Under the pieces are notes generated by a model, which ran no database searches, had not been told where the DNA came from, and saw nothing but the letters and a program-made list of their open reading frames with translations. 64,000 nt of DNA from an uncultured Bdellovibrionales bacterium. Its GTDB lineage: Bacteria; Bdellovibrionota; Bdellovibrionia; Bdellovibrionales; UBA1609. The DNA is taken from contig CAILEP010000008.1 of assembly GCA_903833275.1 (NCBI GenBank), forward strand, positions 1 to 64,000, in the 5' to 3' direction. Both the position numbers and the translations under genes were made by a program. The stretch's first letter is position 1. Each line of letters starts with the position of its first letter. Positions 27,139-36,838 of the stretch are shown one piece after another.

Positions 27139-28514
27139 GGATTCACCTCGGTCGGCAACTCGGCAGATGTATTTTTGATCACCACTCGTTCGCTGCGCAA
27201 TTCGCGCAAAACTTCGACGGCGTGGCTCAAAGAGATTCTTTTTGTCAGCGCCAGAATTTCTTCTAGCCGACGTTGAACGTACGGTATTTCTTTTTCGGTG
27301 GCGCCCGCGCCTAAAGTCAAATTTCGAATATGAAGTTTCATGTGGCCTTCGATAATGCCCACGGTGGTCAGTGCTCTCAAAGCACCCAGATTTTGTACGA
27401 GACCTACGGCAGCGCAAATGCGCGAAAGCTCGTCGGCTGAATTAACACCCAAAATATTGAGTGCAATTCGCGCCATCGGGTGAAGTTTTGTAACGCCGCC
27501 AACGACGCCAACAATAACCGGCGCTTCAAACTCACCAACGAGATCTGGCCCGCTCACGTGCCATCTTGTAATCGATTCGTAGCGCCCGTTGCGAGCCGCA
27601 TACGAATGCACCCCAGCCTCAACCGCGCGCCAATCGTTACCGGTGGCAATCAAAATGGGGTCGATGCCGTTAAGCACACCTTTGTTATTAGTGGCCGCAC
27701 GATATGAATCTTTTTGAGCGAAAAGCGAAGCCTCGGCAATGCGCGCACCCAAACTGTTTTCATCGCCGCCCACACCGCGAACAACGACGCGTGCGCGTGT
27801 CACTTTGCTATCGACAAGATTCGAAAGAATGCACATGGTGACGGTTTCTTCAGTTGCAGCCTCAATGGGGCGCTTTAAATATTCACAAACTTGATTCATG
27901 ATGTTTGCGCCCATGGCATCAACGGGGTCGGCATAAACGTGCACGACCGCCATTTGCATTCCATCGCCGCGATCGATTGACCGAAGTTGAATGTCGTTAA
28001 CCCCGCCGCCACGCGCTTTTAAGCCATGCGCCACATCGCGATTCGCGGCCTCGATCAAATTTTTTTTTTCAGCAACAAGAAAGGTTTGAAGGCGCGCAAA
28101 GTCTTTTACTTTTGCAATTTGAATTTGGCCGATAATATCGCGACCAACAATTTGGGTTTTAATTTCGCCGTTATCGCGAATCCACTTTGCGGTTTTGCTA
28201 GCGGCCGCCACAATTGATGTCTCTTCAACCGCCATGGGTATCGCCAAGGCGCGGCCGTCGATAACAAAATTAGCCGCAACACCCATCGGGATTTGAAAGT
28301 AACCAATCGCGTTTTCAATAAAATGTTCGGCCAGCTCAAGCGACAGCGGGGCGCCTTCTAAAATATAATCGATGTCGGCAGATTCGAGCGCGCCCATTTC
28401 TTTTAAGCGCTGCAAACGCTCTTTACGGCTGAGTTTTGAGAACCCCGCGAAGAGTTCTTTCACTTGCTCAGAATCTATTTCTCTACGTGGGTCTGTGCTT
28501 TTTGCCACTGCCAA
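27135..28514 (-). CDS. mvaA: Hydroxymethylglutaryl-CoA reductase (class II-like)
   Basis: ENAIGYFQIPMGVAANFVIDG, AMGANIMNQV, GHMKLHIRNL. Confidence 0.92.
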   Translation of the reverse strand: MAVAKSTDPRREIDSEQVKELFAGFSKLSRKERLQRLKEMGALESADIDYILEGAPLSLELAEHFIENAIGYFQIPMGVAANFVIDGRALAIPMAVEETSIVAAASKTAKWIRDNGEIKTQIVGRDIIGQIQIAKVKDFARLQTFLVAEKKNLIEAANRDVAHGLKARGGGVNDIQLRSIDRGDGMQMAVVHVYADPVDAMGANIMNQVCEYLKRPIEAATEETVTMCILSNLVDSKVTRARVVVRGVGGDENSLGARIAEASLFAQKDSYRAATNNKGVLNGIDPILIATGNDWRAVEAGVHSYAARNGRYESITRWHVSGPDLVGEFEAPVIVGVVGGVTKLHPMARIALNILGVNSADELSRICAAVGLVQNLGALRALTTVGIIEGHMKLHIRNLTLGAGATEKEIPYVQRRLEEILALTKRISLSHAVEVLRELRSERVVIKNTSAELPTEVNP

Positions 28515-29542
28515 ACCTTTCTGCTTCTCAAGTCGTCTATCGATTTACAGCCGGTACAGAATAAGGCTGTTTTAAGCTCAAACTCAATAGTTTCCATACG
28601 TAAAACGAGAGCCTCATCGCTGTCTAATGCAGCCTGCAAAATAGGCTTAGCGAAACCGACTCGGCGCGCCCCCAAAGCCAAGGCCTTAGCGGCATCCAAG
28701 CCTGTTCGTACTCCGCCTGAACCCCATATTTCACTGGCGACTTGGGCCTCTTGGGCAGCCAGTAAGGCGTCGACCGTTGATACTCCCCAATCAGCAAAGG
28801 TTTCGGCCGCTCGTGATCGAACTTCGTCGACCCCTTCAGCTCGCTGGCCTTCGATACGACCCCAATGGGTTCCACCGAGACCGCTGACATCAATTGCGGC
28901 GACCCCGGCTTCAGTTAAGCGAATCAAAGTAGATTGCGAAAGACCACAGCCAGTTTCTTTAACGATGACCGGGGTCTCACCCAGGGCCTTCACCAAAGCT
29001 GAAATCTTTTGCAATCCACCTTTAAAATCAGGAGTACCCTCTGGCTGAAAGCATTCTTGCAAAGCATTGAGGTGCACAATCATAGCGCGAGCTTCGAGTG
29101 CATCTACCAGCGCGCGCACTTGATCAAGTTCTGAAACAATAAGTTGGGCGATACCAATATTGCCCATCAAATTTACATTTTGGGCGGCGGCGCGCACCTT
29201 TTGCCATTCGCCGCGGGCCTCGTGATCATTGAGCTCGCGTCTTTGCGAGCCCACACCCATCCACCAACCGCGCGCAGCGCAAGCCTTAGCCAGTCGAGCG
29301 TTGAGATCAACAGAAGCCACATGACCTGCCGTCATTGAACTCACAATAAACGGGGTCGCGACGTCGTGGCCGAGACTTTTAACATTGAGTTGAATTTCTG
29401 AAAAATTGAGATCCGGGAGTGCTTCGTGCACTAGCGCAAGACGCGAAAAGCCGGCTAGGCCGGCTGCTTCGGTTTCATTTTTAAGGGCCAGCGCAATGTG
29501 ATCGCGCTTTCGGCCCTCAAACTGAGTTAGAGACTCAGGCAT
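28475..29542 (-). CDS. fni: Type 2 isopentenyl-diphosphate delta-isomerase
   Basis: RKRDHIALAL, PFIVSSMTAG, VGSQR, DVSGLGGTHW, GSGGVRTGLDAAKALALGA. Confidence 0.93.
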   Translation of the reverse strand: MPESLTQFEGRKRDHIALALKNETEAAGLAGFSRLALVHEALPDLNFSEIQLNVKSLGHDVATPFIVSSMTAGHVASVDLNARLAKACAARGWWMGVGSQRRELNDHEARGEWQKVRAAAQNVNLMGNIGIAQLIVSELDQVRALVDALEARAMIVHLNALQECFQPEGTPDFKGGLQKISALVKALGETPVIVKETGCGLSQSTLIRLTEAGVAAIDVSGLGGTHWGRIEGQRAEGVDEVRSRAAETFADWGVSTVDALLAAQEAQVASEIWGSGGVRTGLDAAKALALGARRVGFAKPILQAALDSDEALVLRMETIEFELKTALFCTGCKSIDDLRSRKVWQWQKAQTHVEK

Positions 29543-29885
29543 GTGTCATGATTTGTTTAACTAGAGCTGAAAAGCCAGCAGCATCTCGAACGGCAAGGTC
29601 GGCTAACACTTTGCGATCGAGCTTTATTTCTGACTTATTCATAGCACCGATAAATCGCGAGTAGGTCGTCCCATTGAGACGAACTGCTGCGTTGATTCGT
29701 TGAGTCCATAGTGCGCGAAATTCGCGTTTACGAACTTTACGATCGCGATACATATACTGCATCGCTTTGTCTGTTTTTTCCATTGCATGCACGATTGATC
29801 GAGAACCGGCAGAATAGAATCCACTTGCACGTTTTAAAATTTTATTACGGCGACGACGCGCCTTCACACCACGCTTTACACGCAT
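29535..29885 (-). CDS. rplT: 50S ribosomal protein L20
   Basis: MRVKRGVKARRRRNKILKRASGF...RDRKVRKREFRALW. Confidence 0.97.
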   Translation of the reverse strand: MRVKRGVKARRRRNKILKRASGFYSAGSRSIVHAMEKTDKAMQYMYRDRKVRKREFRALWTQRINAAVRLNGTTYSRFIGAMNKSEIKLDRKVLADLAVRDAAGFSALVKQIMTHA

Positions 29886-29914
29886 AAATTACCTCTTGGT
29901 TCGTTAGATTTAAA

Positions 29915-30121
29915 TTAAGTTTTTGGTCGTTTCATAACAAGCAGGCGCTCAACTTGATAAGCACTAGCCGTGTTAACATAAACAACTTCGCCGAGATGAC
30001 GTTTACGACCCGAAGATTTATTTTCGAGTAAGTGACGTAGGTTCGCTTGGCCACGCTTCACGCGTCCGCCACCAGTTACGCGCAGGCGCTTCTTCGCCCC
30101 GCTGTGGGTTTTTTGTTTCAT
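29915..30121 (-). CDS. rpmI: 50S ribosomal protein L35
   Basis: [26 protein letters not shown]. Confidence 0.96.
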   Translation of the reverse strand: MKQKTHSGAKKRLRVTGGGRVKRGQANLRHLLENKSSGRKRHLGEVVYVNTASAYQVERLLVMKRPKT

Positions 30122-30359
30122 TTTTCTCCTCGTTTGAGACGGCGGGCACAGGCGAGTTTTCGCCGACCTCTTTATGAGCCATTCCCAATGGTTTTAAGTG
30201 GTTACGGTATAGCGCAGCCCGGCCATGCCGCGCAAGCTCATATTTCTTAAGTTTTACCGGCTGCAGGCCGACAAAAGTCTAGGCGACGGGGGCGGCAAAA
30301 AGGCAGCAAAAAGACAGCCTCGATCGGGCATAGCCCACTCAACCACCCGGAGGGTATTT

Positions 30360-30536
30360 ATGCGAGAACACACAGTTTTAATGCCTCCCAAGCACTTTTG
30401 GCTGCGAATTCTGACCGTGGTGTTGAGCGCCACGGCTGTTGTTACCCTGTTCAATAATTGCAGCCAGGCCTCTAGTAAATCTGACCCCAAGGCTTCACAA
30501 TCTGCGCCTTCGGCCAACGGCAACGAGGCCCAATAG
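30360..30536 (+). CDS. Small exported protein, possible lipoprotein (58 aa)
   Basis: GGAGGG Shine-Dalgarno before ATG; hydrophobic segment ending LFNNCS. Confidence 0.55.
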   Translation: MREHTVLMPPKHFWLRILTVVLSATAVVTLFNNCSQASSKSDPKASQSAPSANGNEAQ

Positions 30537-30565
30537 CCACCCGCGTTTCACTGTCTCAATTTGCT

Positions 30566-31204
30566 ATGGTAGCCTCTAAGGCAATGGCAAAGCTCACTGT
30601 CACCTTCGTTATTCTGCTAAATTTAATGACCGAGGGGGTCTTACTCGCGGCTGACCTTGCGCCGCCTGCCGTTCATTATCTGATAAAAATTCAAGACCTC
30701 ACTGCCGCTGAAGAGATCACAGACACCCAGTCAGCAACAAACATCATGGCTCGTTGGAGTGCCTTTAAAAACGAACCCTGCACAGCTCAATTCGCCGAGC
30801 TTGTCGATTCAACTCGAGGCCTTATCGACGGCAACCTCAAAAATCAATTTCGCAAAGTGCTGAGCAAATTGCCGCGGGCTCAATTGGGTATCGCGTTCAC
30901 CATCAATATTTTTAATGATCTCGGCCGCCTGCCAAACGGGGACGTGAATCCGAATTCGTTCAAATGCTATTTAGACCTCACTGCCGAAGAGCTTTCGGGC
31001 ACCGGCGTTTATGCCACGATTACGCCATTGGCTTTTGATCGAGTAAATAAAGTCATGCTACCGCCCGCAAAAAACTTCTACGACGACAAGGGCTCGGCGG
31101 CCAACGACAGCGAATTTGCTGGGCAGGCCATCACCAACTATCTCTACCCTTTTGTTGAAGAGGTACTTCTTCGCAGACCTTCAGCACCTTACGTTTTAAA
31201 ATAG
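30566..31204 (+). CDS. Exported hypothetical protein (start may be 30584)
   Basis: Signal-like N-terminus; uninterrupted ORF. Confidence 0.65.
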   Translation: MVASKAMAKLTVTFVILLNLMTEGVLLAADLAPPAVHYLIKIQDLTAAEEITDTQSATNIMARWSAFKNEPCTAQFAELVDSTRGLIDGNLKNQFRKVLSKLPRAQLGIAFTINIFNDLGRLPNGDVNPNSFKCYLDLTAEELSGTGVYATITPLAFDRVNKVMLPPAKNFYDDKGSAANDSEFAGQAITNYLYPFVEEVLLRRPSAPYVLK

Positions 31205-31326
31205 CTCAGGAGATCGCCTTTGGTCGTGGCGCAATCGTCGCTCTCTACTCACAGCCGTTCGGCCTAAATATCGCTCGAAATTTATGGGGCGTTGACCCGG
31301 CGAGGCTCTCAATCGAAACTTTTTTA

Positions 31327-32121
31327 ATGAACAACAAATTAAGCTCACCCCAACTGCAGAATTTTGAAAAGTCTGTCGCCCCGTTGCGCGCTCAACTTCT
31401 CACCCACCCCATCTACGAAAACCTACGCGATCTGCCGAGTCTTCGTATTTTCATGAAGTATCATGTCTTCGCGGTGTGGGATTTCATGTCGCTACTCAAA
31501 TCGCTGCAGCGAAACCTCACGTGCGTTGATATCCCCTGGGCACCGCGACCCAATTCACGAACAGCTCGATTTATAAACGAGATCGTTTTGGCAGAAGAAA
31601 CCGACGAAATATCTGCTGGTCATTACCTGAGCCACTTCGAGCTCTATCTAGAAGCCATGCACGAGGTTGGGGCCGACACTCGACCGATCATGAGCCTCTT
31701 GAAACTGGTCGCTGAGAAAAAATTCGATCTCAGTCAGGCCAAAATCGGCGTTTGGGATTTTATGTCGACCACATTTTCACTTGCTGCCTGCGCACCTCAC
31801 GAGGTGGCCGCCGCATTTCTATTCGGTCGCGAAGATATTATACCCGAAATGTTTCAAAAGATTCTGAATGAATTGCCGGGCCACGAAACCACCAGCCTAC
31901 AAAATTTTCGCCGCTATCTTGAGCGCCACATTGAGATTGATGGTGAAGAGCACGGCCCACTGGCGCGCAATATGCTGATTGAGCTTTGCGGCAATGATGA
32001 CGCCAAATGGGCGGGCGCTGCCGAAGCTGCGCTCACCTCAATTGAAGCTCGAATTCATCTCTGGGATTTCGTTAATCGCGAGCTCGCCACTGCCGTGGGG
32101 CCCGCGCAGGCGCAGCCCTAA
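31327..32121 (+). CDS. DUF3050-type heme-oxygenase-fold protein
   Basis: FMKYHVFAVWDFMSLLKSLQ...NEIVLAEETDE...SHFELYLEAM pattern. Confidence 0.8.
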   Translation: MNNKLSSPQLQNFEKSVAPLRAQLLTHPIYENLRDLPSLRIFMKYHVFAVWDFMSLLKSLQRNLTCVDIPWAPRPNSRTARFINEIVLAEETDEISAGHYLSHFELYLEAMHEVGADTRPIMSLLKLVAEKKFDLSQAKIGVWDFMSTTFSLAACAPHEVAAAFLFGREDIIPEMFQKILNELPGHETTSLQNFRRYLERHIEIDGEEHGPLARNMLIELCGNDDAKWAGAAEAALTSIEARIHLWDFVNRELATAVGPAQAQP

Positions 32122-32846
32122 GCTTTGTCGTCACCTTTATCTTCGTCGTCTTTCTCAACTTTTTCGTTCTTATGAGTCTCACGATCTTTGACGTCTTGGG
32201 CTTCGCGCGCGGCTTTAGCCGCTGGGTTCGAAGCTTCTTTTTTCTGATAATCTTTGATTTTCACTGGGTCTGGCGCAAAAAGCGTGAACACTTGGCGGCC
32301 TTCTCTTTTGGCTGGTGACTCAACAATTGCCAAATCGTTCAGCGCCTCAGTGATTCTTCGTAAAACGCCCATGCCTTCTTCTTGGTGGGCCACTTCACGA
32401 CCAGAAAATCGCAAAGCCACTTTCACTTTGTCACCTTCGAGCAAGAAACGACGAGCATGTCTTACTTTGGTATCAAGATCGTGCTGCTCTGTTCTTGGGC
32501 GCAATTGAATTTCTTTAATATCGACTATGATTTGATTTTTCTTAGCAGCAACTTGTTTCTTTTTATTTTCGTACTTCCACTTACCGTAATCCATAATTTT
32601 ACACGTCGGCGGGGTTGCCGTCGGTACGATTTCGATAAGATCCAAACCTCTTTGCTCAGCCAGTTGAATAGCCGCTGGCACTGAATAAACGCCAAGCATT
32701 TTTCCGTTTTCATCAATGACACGAACTTCTTGCGCATAAATTTCGCGATTAACTCTGAGACCACCATCACGTTTCTGACCACCTCGTCGTTGATCGCCAC
32801 CACTAAAGGTGCGCGGGGGTCGGCTGCTATTGAATGGCTTGATAAT
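32118..32846 (-). CDS. infC: Translation initiation factor IF-3 with non-canonical AUU (or AUC) start
   Basis: In-frame upstream extension IIKPFNSSRPPRTFSGGDQRRGGQKRDGGLRVNREIYAQEVRVIDENGKMLG; AGGAG precedes ATT; no ATG/GTG/TTG at the proper start. Confidence 0.88.
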   Translation of the reverse strand: MIKPFNSSRPPRTFSGGDQRRGGQKRDGGLRVNREIYAQEVRVIDENGKMLGVYSVPAAIQLAEQRGLDLIEIVPTATPPTCKIMDYGKWKYENKKKQVAAKKNQIIVDIKEIQLRPRTEQHDLDTKVRHARRFLLEGDKVKVALRFSGREVAHQEEGMGVLRRITEALNDLAIVESPAKREGRQVFTLFAPDPVKIKDYQKKEASNPAAKAAREAQDVKDRETHKNEKVEKDDEDKGDDKA

Positions 32847-32857
32847 TGTACTCCTGG

Positions 32858-34876
32858 TTAAGGTTGGTTTTTAGACTGGTTGTTGGTTTGAACATTTTTA
32901 GCGACCGGTTGCTTCGGAGCTTCTTTGACCGCAATTTTCTCGAGCGAGCTGACTAGCGTGCGCGCCTTGTTGTCGGCATCGACGGTGGCAATAAATTCAG
33001 CCTTAGGCATGCTGGCCACTAAACCGCCAGATGAAAGCCGTACTGACACCGTTTCGTTATCTTTCTCTTTATCACCGATAATGAGCATGAGCGGCACTTT
33101 CATCAGCTGCGCTTCGCGAATTTTGAACCCGAGCTTTTCGCCGCGTGAGTCGAAATGCACTCTCAGACCTTGTTTTTTAAGTTCGTTGGTCAGGTGCTGG
33201 CAATAGTCGAGCTGTTTATCAGTCACATTCAAGACTCGAACCTGAGTTGGCGACATCCACATCGGCAAATGGCCCGAAGTGTGCTCGAGATAAACGCCGA
33301 TAAATCTCTCAAGAGAACCCAAAATCGCTCGATGAATCATGACCGGGGCATGCTCAGCATTGTCTTCGCCAATAAACTTCAATTGAAAGGCACTGGGTAA
33401 ATTAAAATCGAGTTGCATTGTGCCTAGCTGCCACGGGCGTCGAATGGCATCGACAAACATAATGTCGAGCTTCGGGCCGTAAAATGCGCCATCGCCGGCA
33501 TTTATGGTGTAATTGATACCTAATTTTTTAAGCGAAGCCTCGAGAGCGGCTTCAGCTTTATCCCACACCTCTTCGCCACCCATACGCTTTTCAGGGCGAG
33601 TTGAGAAGTAGACGTGATAATTGCTCATGCCGAGCGCAGTGTAGACTTCATTTAAGAGCTTCATGAAGCTTTCAATTTCAGATTGAAGCTGTTCGACTGT
33701 GCAAAAAATGTGAGCGTCGTCCTGAGAAAAAGATCGCACACGGGTGAGACCGTGCATCACTCCACTGCGCTCATAACGATGCAAACGACCAAAATCGGCC
33801 ATGCGCAAAGGCAGGTCGCGGTAAGAGTGGTGATCGGCGCCGAACAAGATGCAATGCCCAGGGCAATTCATCGGCTTACAAGCAAAGTCGCGCTCGTCAA
33901 TTTTGGTAAAATACATGTTTTCGCGATAGTTGGCGTAGTGCCCCGATTGATGAAAAAGATCGAGATCGAAAATCTGCGGAGTGATCACTTCTTGATAGTC
34001 GTACTCACGATATTTCGAGCGCATAAAATCTATAAGTTGGTTATAGATCGTCGCCCCGGCGGGAGTAAAAAATGGCGAGCCCGGCGCAAATTGATGAAAA
34101 GTAAAAAGGCCTAGATCTTTGCCGAGACGGCGGTGGTCGCGTTTTTTGGCTTCTTCGAGATCGTTGAGATGCTGCTTGAGATCGGCTTCAGACAAAAAGG
34201 CGGTCGCGTAGATGCGCTGAAGCTGCTCACGCTTCTCGTCGCCGCGCCAGTAGGCCCCAGCAAGACTTAAAACCTTCACGGCCGGTATCTGCCCCAGTTT
34301 CTGAACGTGAGGGCCACGACACAAATCAAACCACTCACCCTGATGATAAACACTGACGGTCTTCTCACCCTTGGTTTTGAGGTCTTCAATAAGCTCGACC
34401 TTGTACTTCTCGTTCATTTTCTTAAAGGTCGCGATCGCTTGATCAACGGGCCACTCTTCGCGGCGAACTTCGTGATTGCGCTTCAAAATATCACGCATTT
34501 GCTTTTCGATTTTTTCTAAATCATCTGGAGTAAACGGCCGAGGCGAATCGAAATCATAAAAGAAACCGTTATCAATTACAGGGCCGATCGTAACCTTTAC
34601 GTCGGGCCAAAGCTCTTGCACCGCCTGCGCCATTACATGGGCAGACGAGTGACGAATAACCTCAAGTGCTTCTTTATCTTTTATCGTTATGATCTTGAGT
34701 TTGGTGCCATCTTTAAGTCTGCGGCGAAGGTCGACGACCTCTTTTTCACCGTTTAAAAAGCCACCGAGAGTGTCTTTCGCAAGGCGCGGGCCAATAGACT
34801 CCGCGACCTCGAGAACCGATGGCTCTGATTGAAACTCTTTCTTAGACCCGTCAGGTAAAGTTATACTTACTGTCAT
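32858..34876 (-). CDS. thrS: Threonyl-tRNA synthetase
   Basis: TGS domain start MTVSITLPDGS, HSSAHVMAQAV, class II motifs. Confidence 0.96.
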   Translation of the reverse strand: MTVSITLPDGSKKEFQSEPSVLEVAESIGPRLAKDTLGGFLNGEKEVVDLRRRLKDGTKLKIITIKDKEALEVIRHSSAHVMAQAVQELWPDVKVTIGPVIDNGFFYDFDSPRPFTPDDLEKIEKQMRDILKRNHEVRREEWPVDQAIATFKKMNEKYKVELIEDLKTKGEKTVSVYHQGEWFDLCRGPHVQKLGQIPAVKVLSLAGAYWRGDEKREQLQRIYATAFLSEADLKQHLNDLEEAKKRDHRRLGKDLGLFTFHQFAPGSPFFTPAGATIYNQLIDFMRSKYREYDYQEVITPQIFDLDLFHQSGHYANYRENMYFTKIDERDFACKPMNCPGHCILFGADHHSYRDLPLRMADFGRLHRYERSGVMHGLTRVRSFSQDDAHIFCTVEQLQSEIESFMKLLNEVYTALGMSNYHVYFSTRPEKRMGGEEVWDKAEAALEASLKKLGINYTINAGDGAFYGPKLDIMFVDAIRRPWQLGTMQLDFNLPSAFQLKFIGEDNAEHAPVMIHRAILGSLERFIGVYLEHTSGHLPMWMSPTQVRVLNVTDKQLDYCQHLTNELKKQGLRVHFDSRGEKLGFKIREAQLMKVPLMLIIGDKEKDNETVSVRLSSGGLVASMPKAEFIATVDADNKARTLVSSLEKIAVKEAPKQPVAKNVQTNNQSKNQP

Positions 34877-34923
34877 TAACTGATTAGGAATAACATGGCG
34901 CACTGCGCACTGTCAAAGCCACC

Positions 34924-34983
34924 GTACGTTTTACTGTACGTTTTACTGAACGTTTCATTGAACGTAATAGCGAACGCACTAGT
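34924..34983. repeat. Five tandem 12-bp units, consensus GWACGTTTTACT
   Basis: gtacgttttact/gtacgttttact/gaacgtttcatt/gaacgtaatagc/gaacgcactagt. Confidence 0.75.
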
Positions 34984-36202
34984 ACGTAACATGATGATGC
35001 ATTGATTCTTCGATGCGCGGGTCACGTATCGGGATCAGGTTATGACGGCTCAAAAATCGACTTACTGCGAACAAAAATACCCCTAAAAAGCCAGCATAAA
35101 CACAGATCTCGTACAAACCGAAGTGAACCTCGGTGCTGTACTTGGCCGGGTAAACCAACCAATAGATATCGAGATATTGCATCGCTAGAACCCAAATTGA
35201 GATCGCCGCAAGGTGCGTCGGAGTGCGCTTGGCCCAGCGAGGCATAAGCGCCAAGAACGGCACAAAGAACTTACCGATTAGCAGCAACAAACTGAGCGGC
35301 AACCACTGCCCTTCTGTTCTCGGGATAATAAATTTGGTCTCTTCTGGCAAATTGGCATACCAAATCAACATGTACTGAGAAAACGCGATGTAACACCAGA
35401 ATACTGTGAAGGCGAAAAGAAACTTACCCAGATCGTGTAGGTGATTTTCATTTACGATGCCAACCAAAAGGTTCTTTTTATGAAGATAAAGAATAATGAG
35501 AATCATAAATGCCATAGTTGACTGAAAAAGACCGGCGAACGCATAGATCCCAAAAATAGTACTAAACCAGGTCGGGTCGATGCTCATCAGCATATCGATG
35601 GCAAAAAACGAATAAGTAATGGCGAAAATAAGCAAAAAGGCGATGCCACGCTTGAGCATTTTCTCGGTCAGTCTTTCGTCGCCATTTTCGTCCTGTTTTA
35701 CCGAAGCTCCGACAAGAAGTTTTTTAAAGACCAGCCAAAGCGCGAAAAACAAAATGAGTCGTATCGTGAAGAATGTTCCGTTTAGGTAAGACGCCTTGTG
35801 CGTGAGAACTTCGCTCTCGGCTACTTTGGCAGCATCAAGCCAAATGTAGAGCTTTGGGGCGCCCACCCAAAAGATCGCGCCGGCGATGGCTCCAAAAGGC
35901 AAGAATGCACTGAGCGATTCAGAGATACGACGAACGTTCACGCTCCAACCCGCGAGGGTCACGTGTTGAACAGCCGCGAAGAAAAGCCCGCCCAATGCTA
36001 ACGTTATGAAGTAGAAAAAAGAAACCAGGTAGGCCATCCAGGTGCGACTCGGGTCGCGCATGAGGCCCACGACAAGACCGGCCAGGCCGACGAAGATAAG
36101 TATCGAATACACAGTTTTTAGTTGTGGCGATACGACGAATTGACCCACATTTCGACTTTTATCGTGAGCTGCTGGGTGATTATTTGAATTTGAACCGGCC
36201 AT
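34979..36202 (-). CDS. actF: Alternative Complex III subunit ActF
   Basis: Polytopic membrane protein at the end of an actABCDE-like operon. Confidence 0.82.
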   Translation of the reverse strand: MAGSNSNNHPAAHDKSRNVGQFVVSPQLKTVYSILIFVGLAGLVVGLMRDPSRTWMAYLVSFFYFITLALGGLFFAAVQHVTLAGWSVNVRRISESLSAFLPFGAIAGAIFWVGAPKLYIWLDAAKVAESEVLTHKASYLNGTFFTIRLILFFALWLVFKKLLVGASVKQDENGDERLTEKMLKRGIAFLLIFAITYSFFAIDMLMSIDPTWFSTIFGIYAFAGLFQSTMAFMILIILYLHKKNLLVGIVNENHLHDLGKFLFAFTVFWCYIAFSQYMLIWYANLPEETKFIIPRTEGQWLPLSLLLLIGKFFVPFLALMPRWAKRTPTHLAAISIWVLAMQYLDIYWLVYPAKYSTEVHFGLYEICVYAGFLGVFLFAVSRFLSRHNLIPIRDPRIEESMHHHVTY

Positions 36203-36226
36203 TATCTACCTCTTTAGAAACTAAAA

Positions 36227-36838
36227 TCAGTTGCCCTGTTGCAGTTTGCGCACGTAGTTCACAATAGCCCAACGGTCGCTCTCGCTATGAATTTGCGTCG
36301 CGTAGTTGTTCATTACGCCCTGCCCGTCAGTGATGATGTGAAAAATTCGACCATCTTTGAAGGCCTTCACTTTATCTGAAATCAACGGTGGTGGCTTGAG
36401 CGGCATATACTGCGCGACAGTGCCATCACCTTTGCCGGTCAAACCATGGCAAGGCGAACAGTAAATATCGAATCGATCATGACCACGCACTAATACTTTA
36501 GCCAACTGAGCCGCATCGGCACCGGCATTCGGGTTTTTAAGTTCAGCTTCAGCTTTGATCGGGTCACCGGCATAGGCATAAGGAGTATACCCGCGCGGCA
36601 CCGTATTGGCTGGCGGGGTCATTGCCGATGGCTTATTACGACGATCGTCAAACTTCTGCGATTTGAGAGCGCGTTGATCCATCATATCTTGCATAAGCTC
36701 AATATTCGACTGATCACGCCCGCCGTTGCAGGCTGTAAGCATGGCTGTCGCTCCGATCAGTACGCCTAGGGTCAAAATTGATTTCGTTGATGTCTTACCT
36801 GGTGATGCGTTCATTCTAAAACTCCGTCCGGCGCACAT
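36227..36838 (-). CDS. actE: Alternative Complex III monoheme cytochrome ActE
   Basis: CSPCHGLTGKGDG heme motif, lipoprotein-like N-terminus. Confidence 0.85.
   Translation of the reverse strand: MCAGRSFRMNASPGKTSTKSILTLGVLIGATAMLTACNGGRDQSNIELMQDMMDQRALKSQKFDDRRNKPSAMTPPANTVPRGYTPYAYAGDPIKAEAELKNPNAGADAAQLAKVLVRGHDRFDIYCSPCHGLTGKGDGTVAQYMPLKPPPLISDKVKAFKDGRIFHIITDGQGVMNNYATQIHSESDRWAIVNYVRKLQQGN

Noticed and set aside
27139-27417. Extended N-terminus of the phosphomevalonate kinase ORF
   Set aside because: Lies antiphase over the well-supported 3' end of mvaA; the GHMP homology begins at the TTG near 27138.
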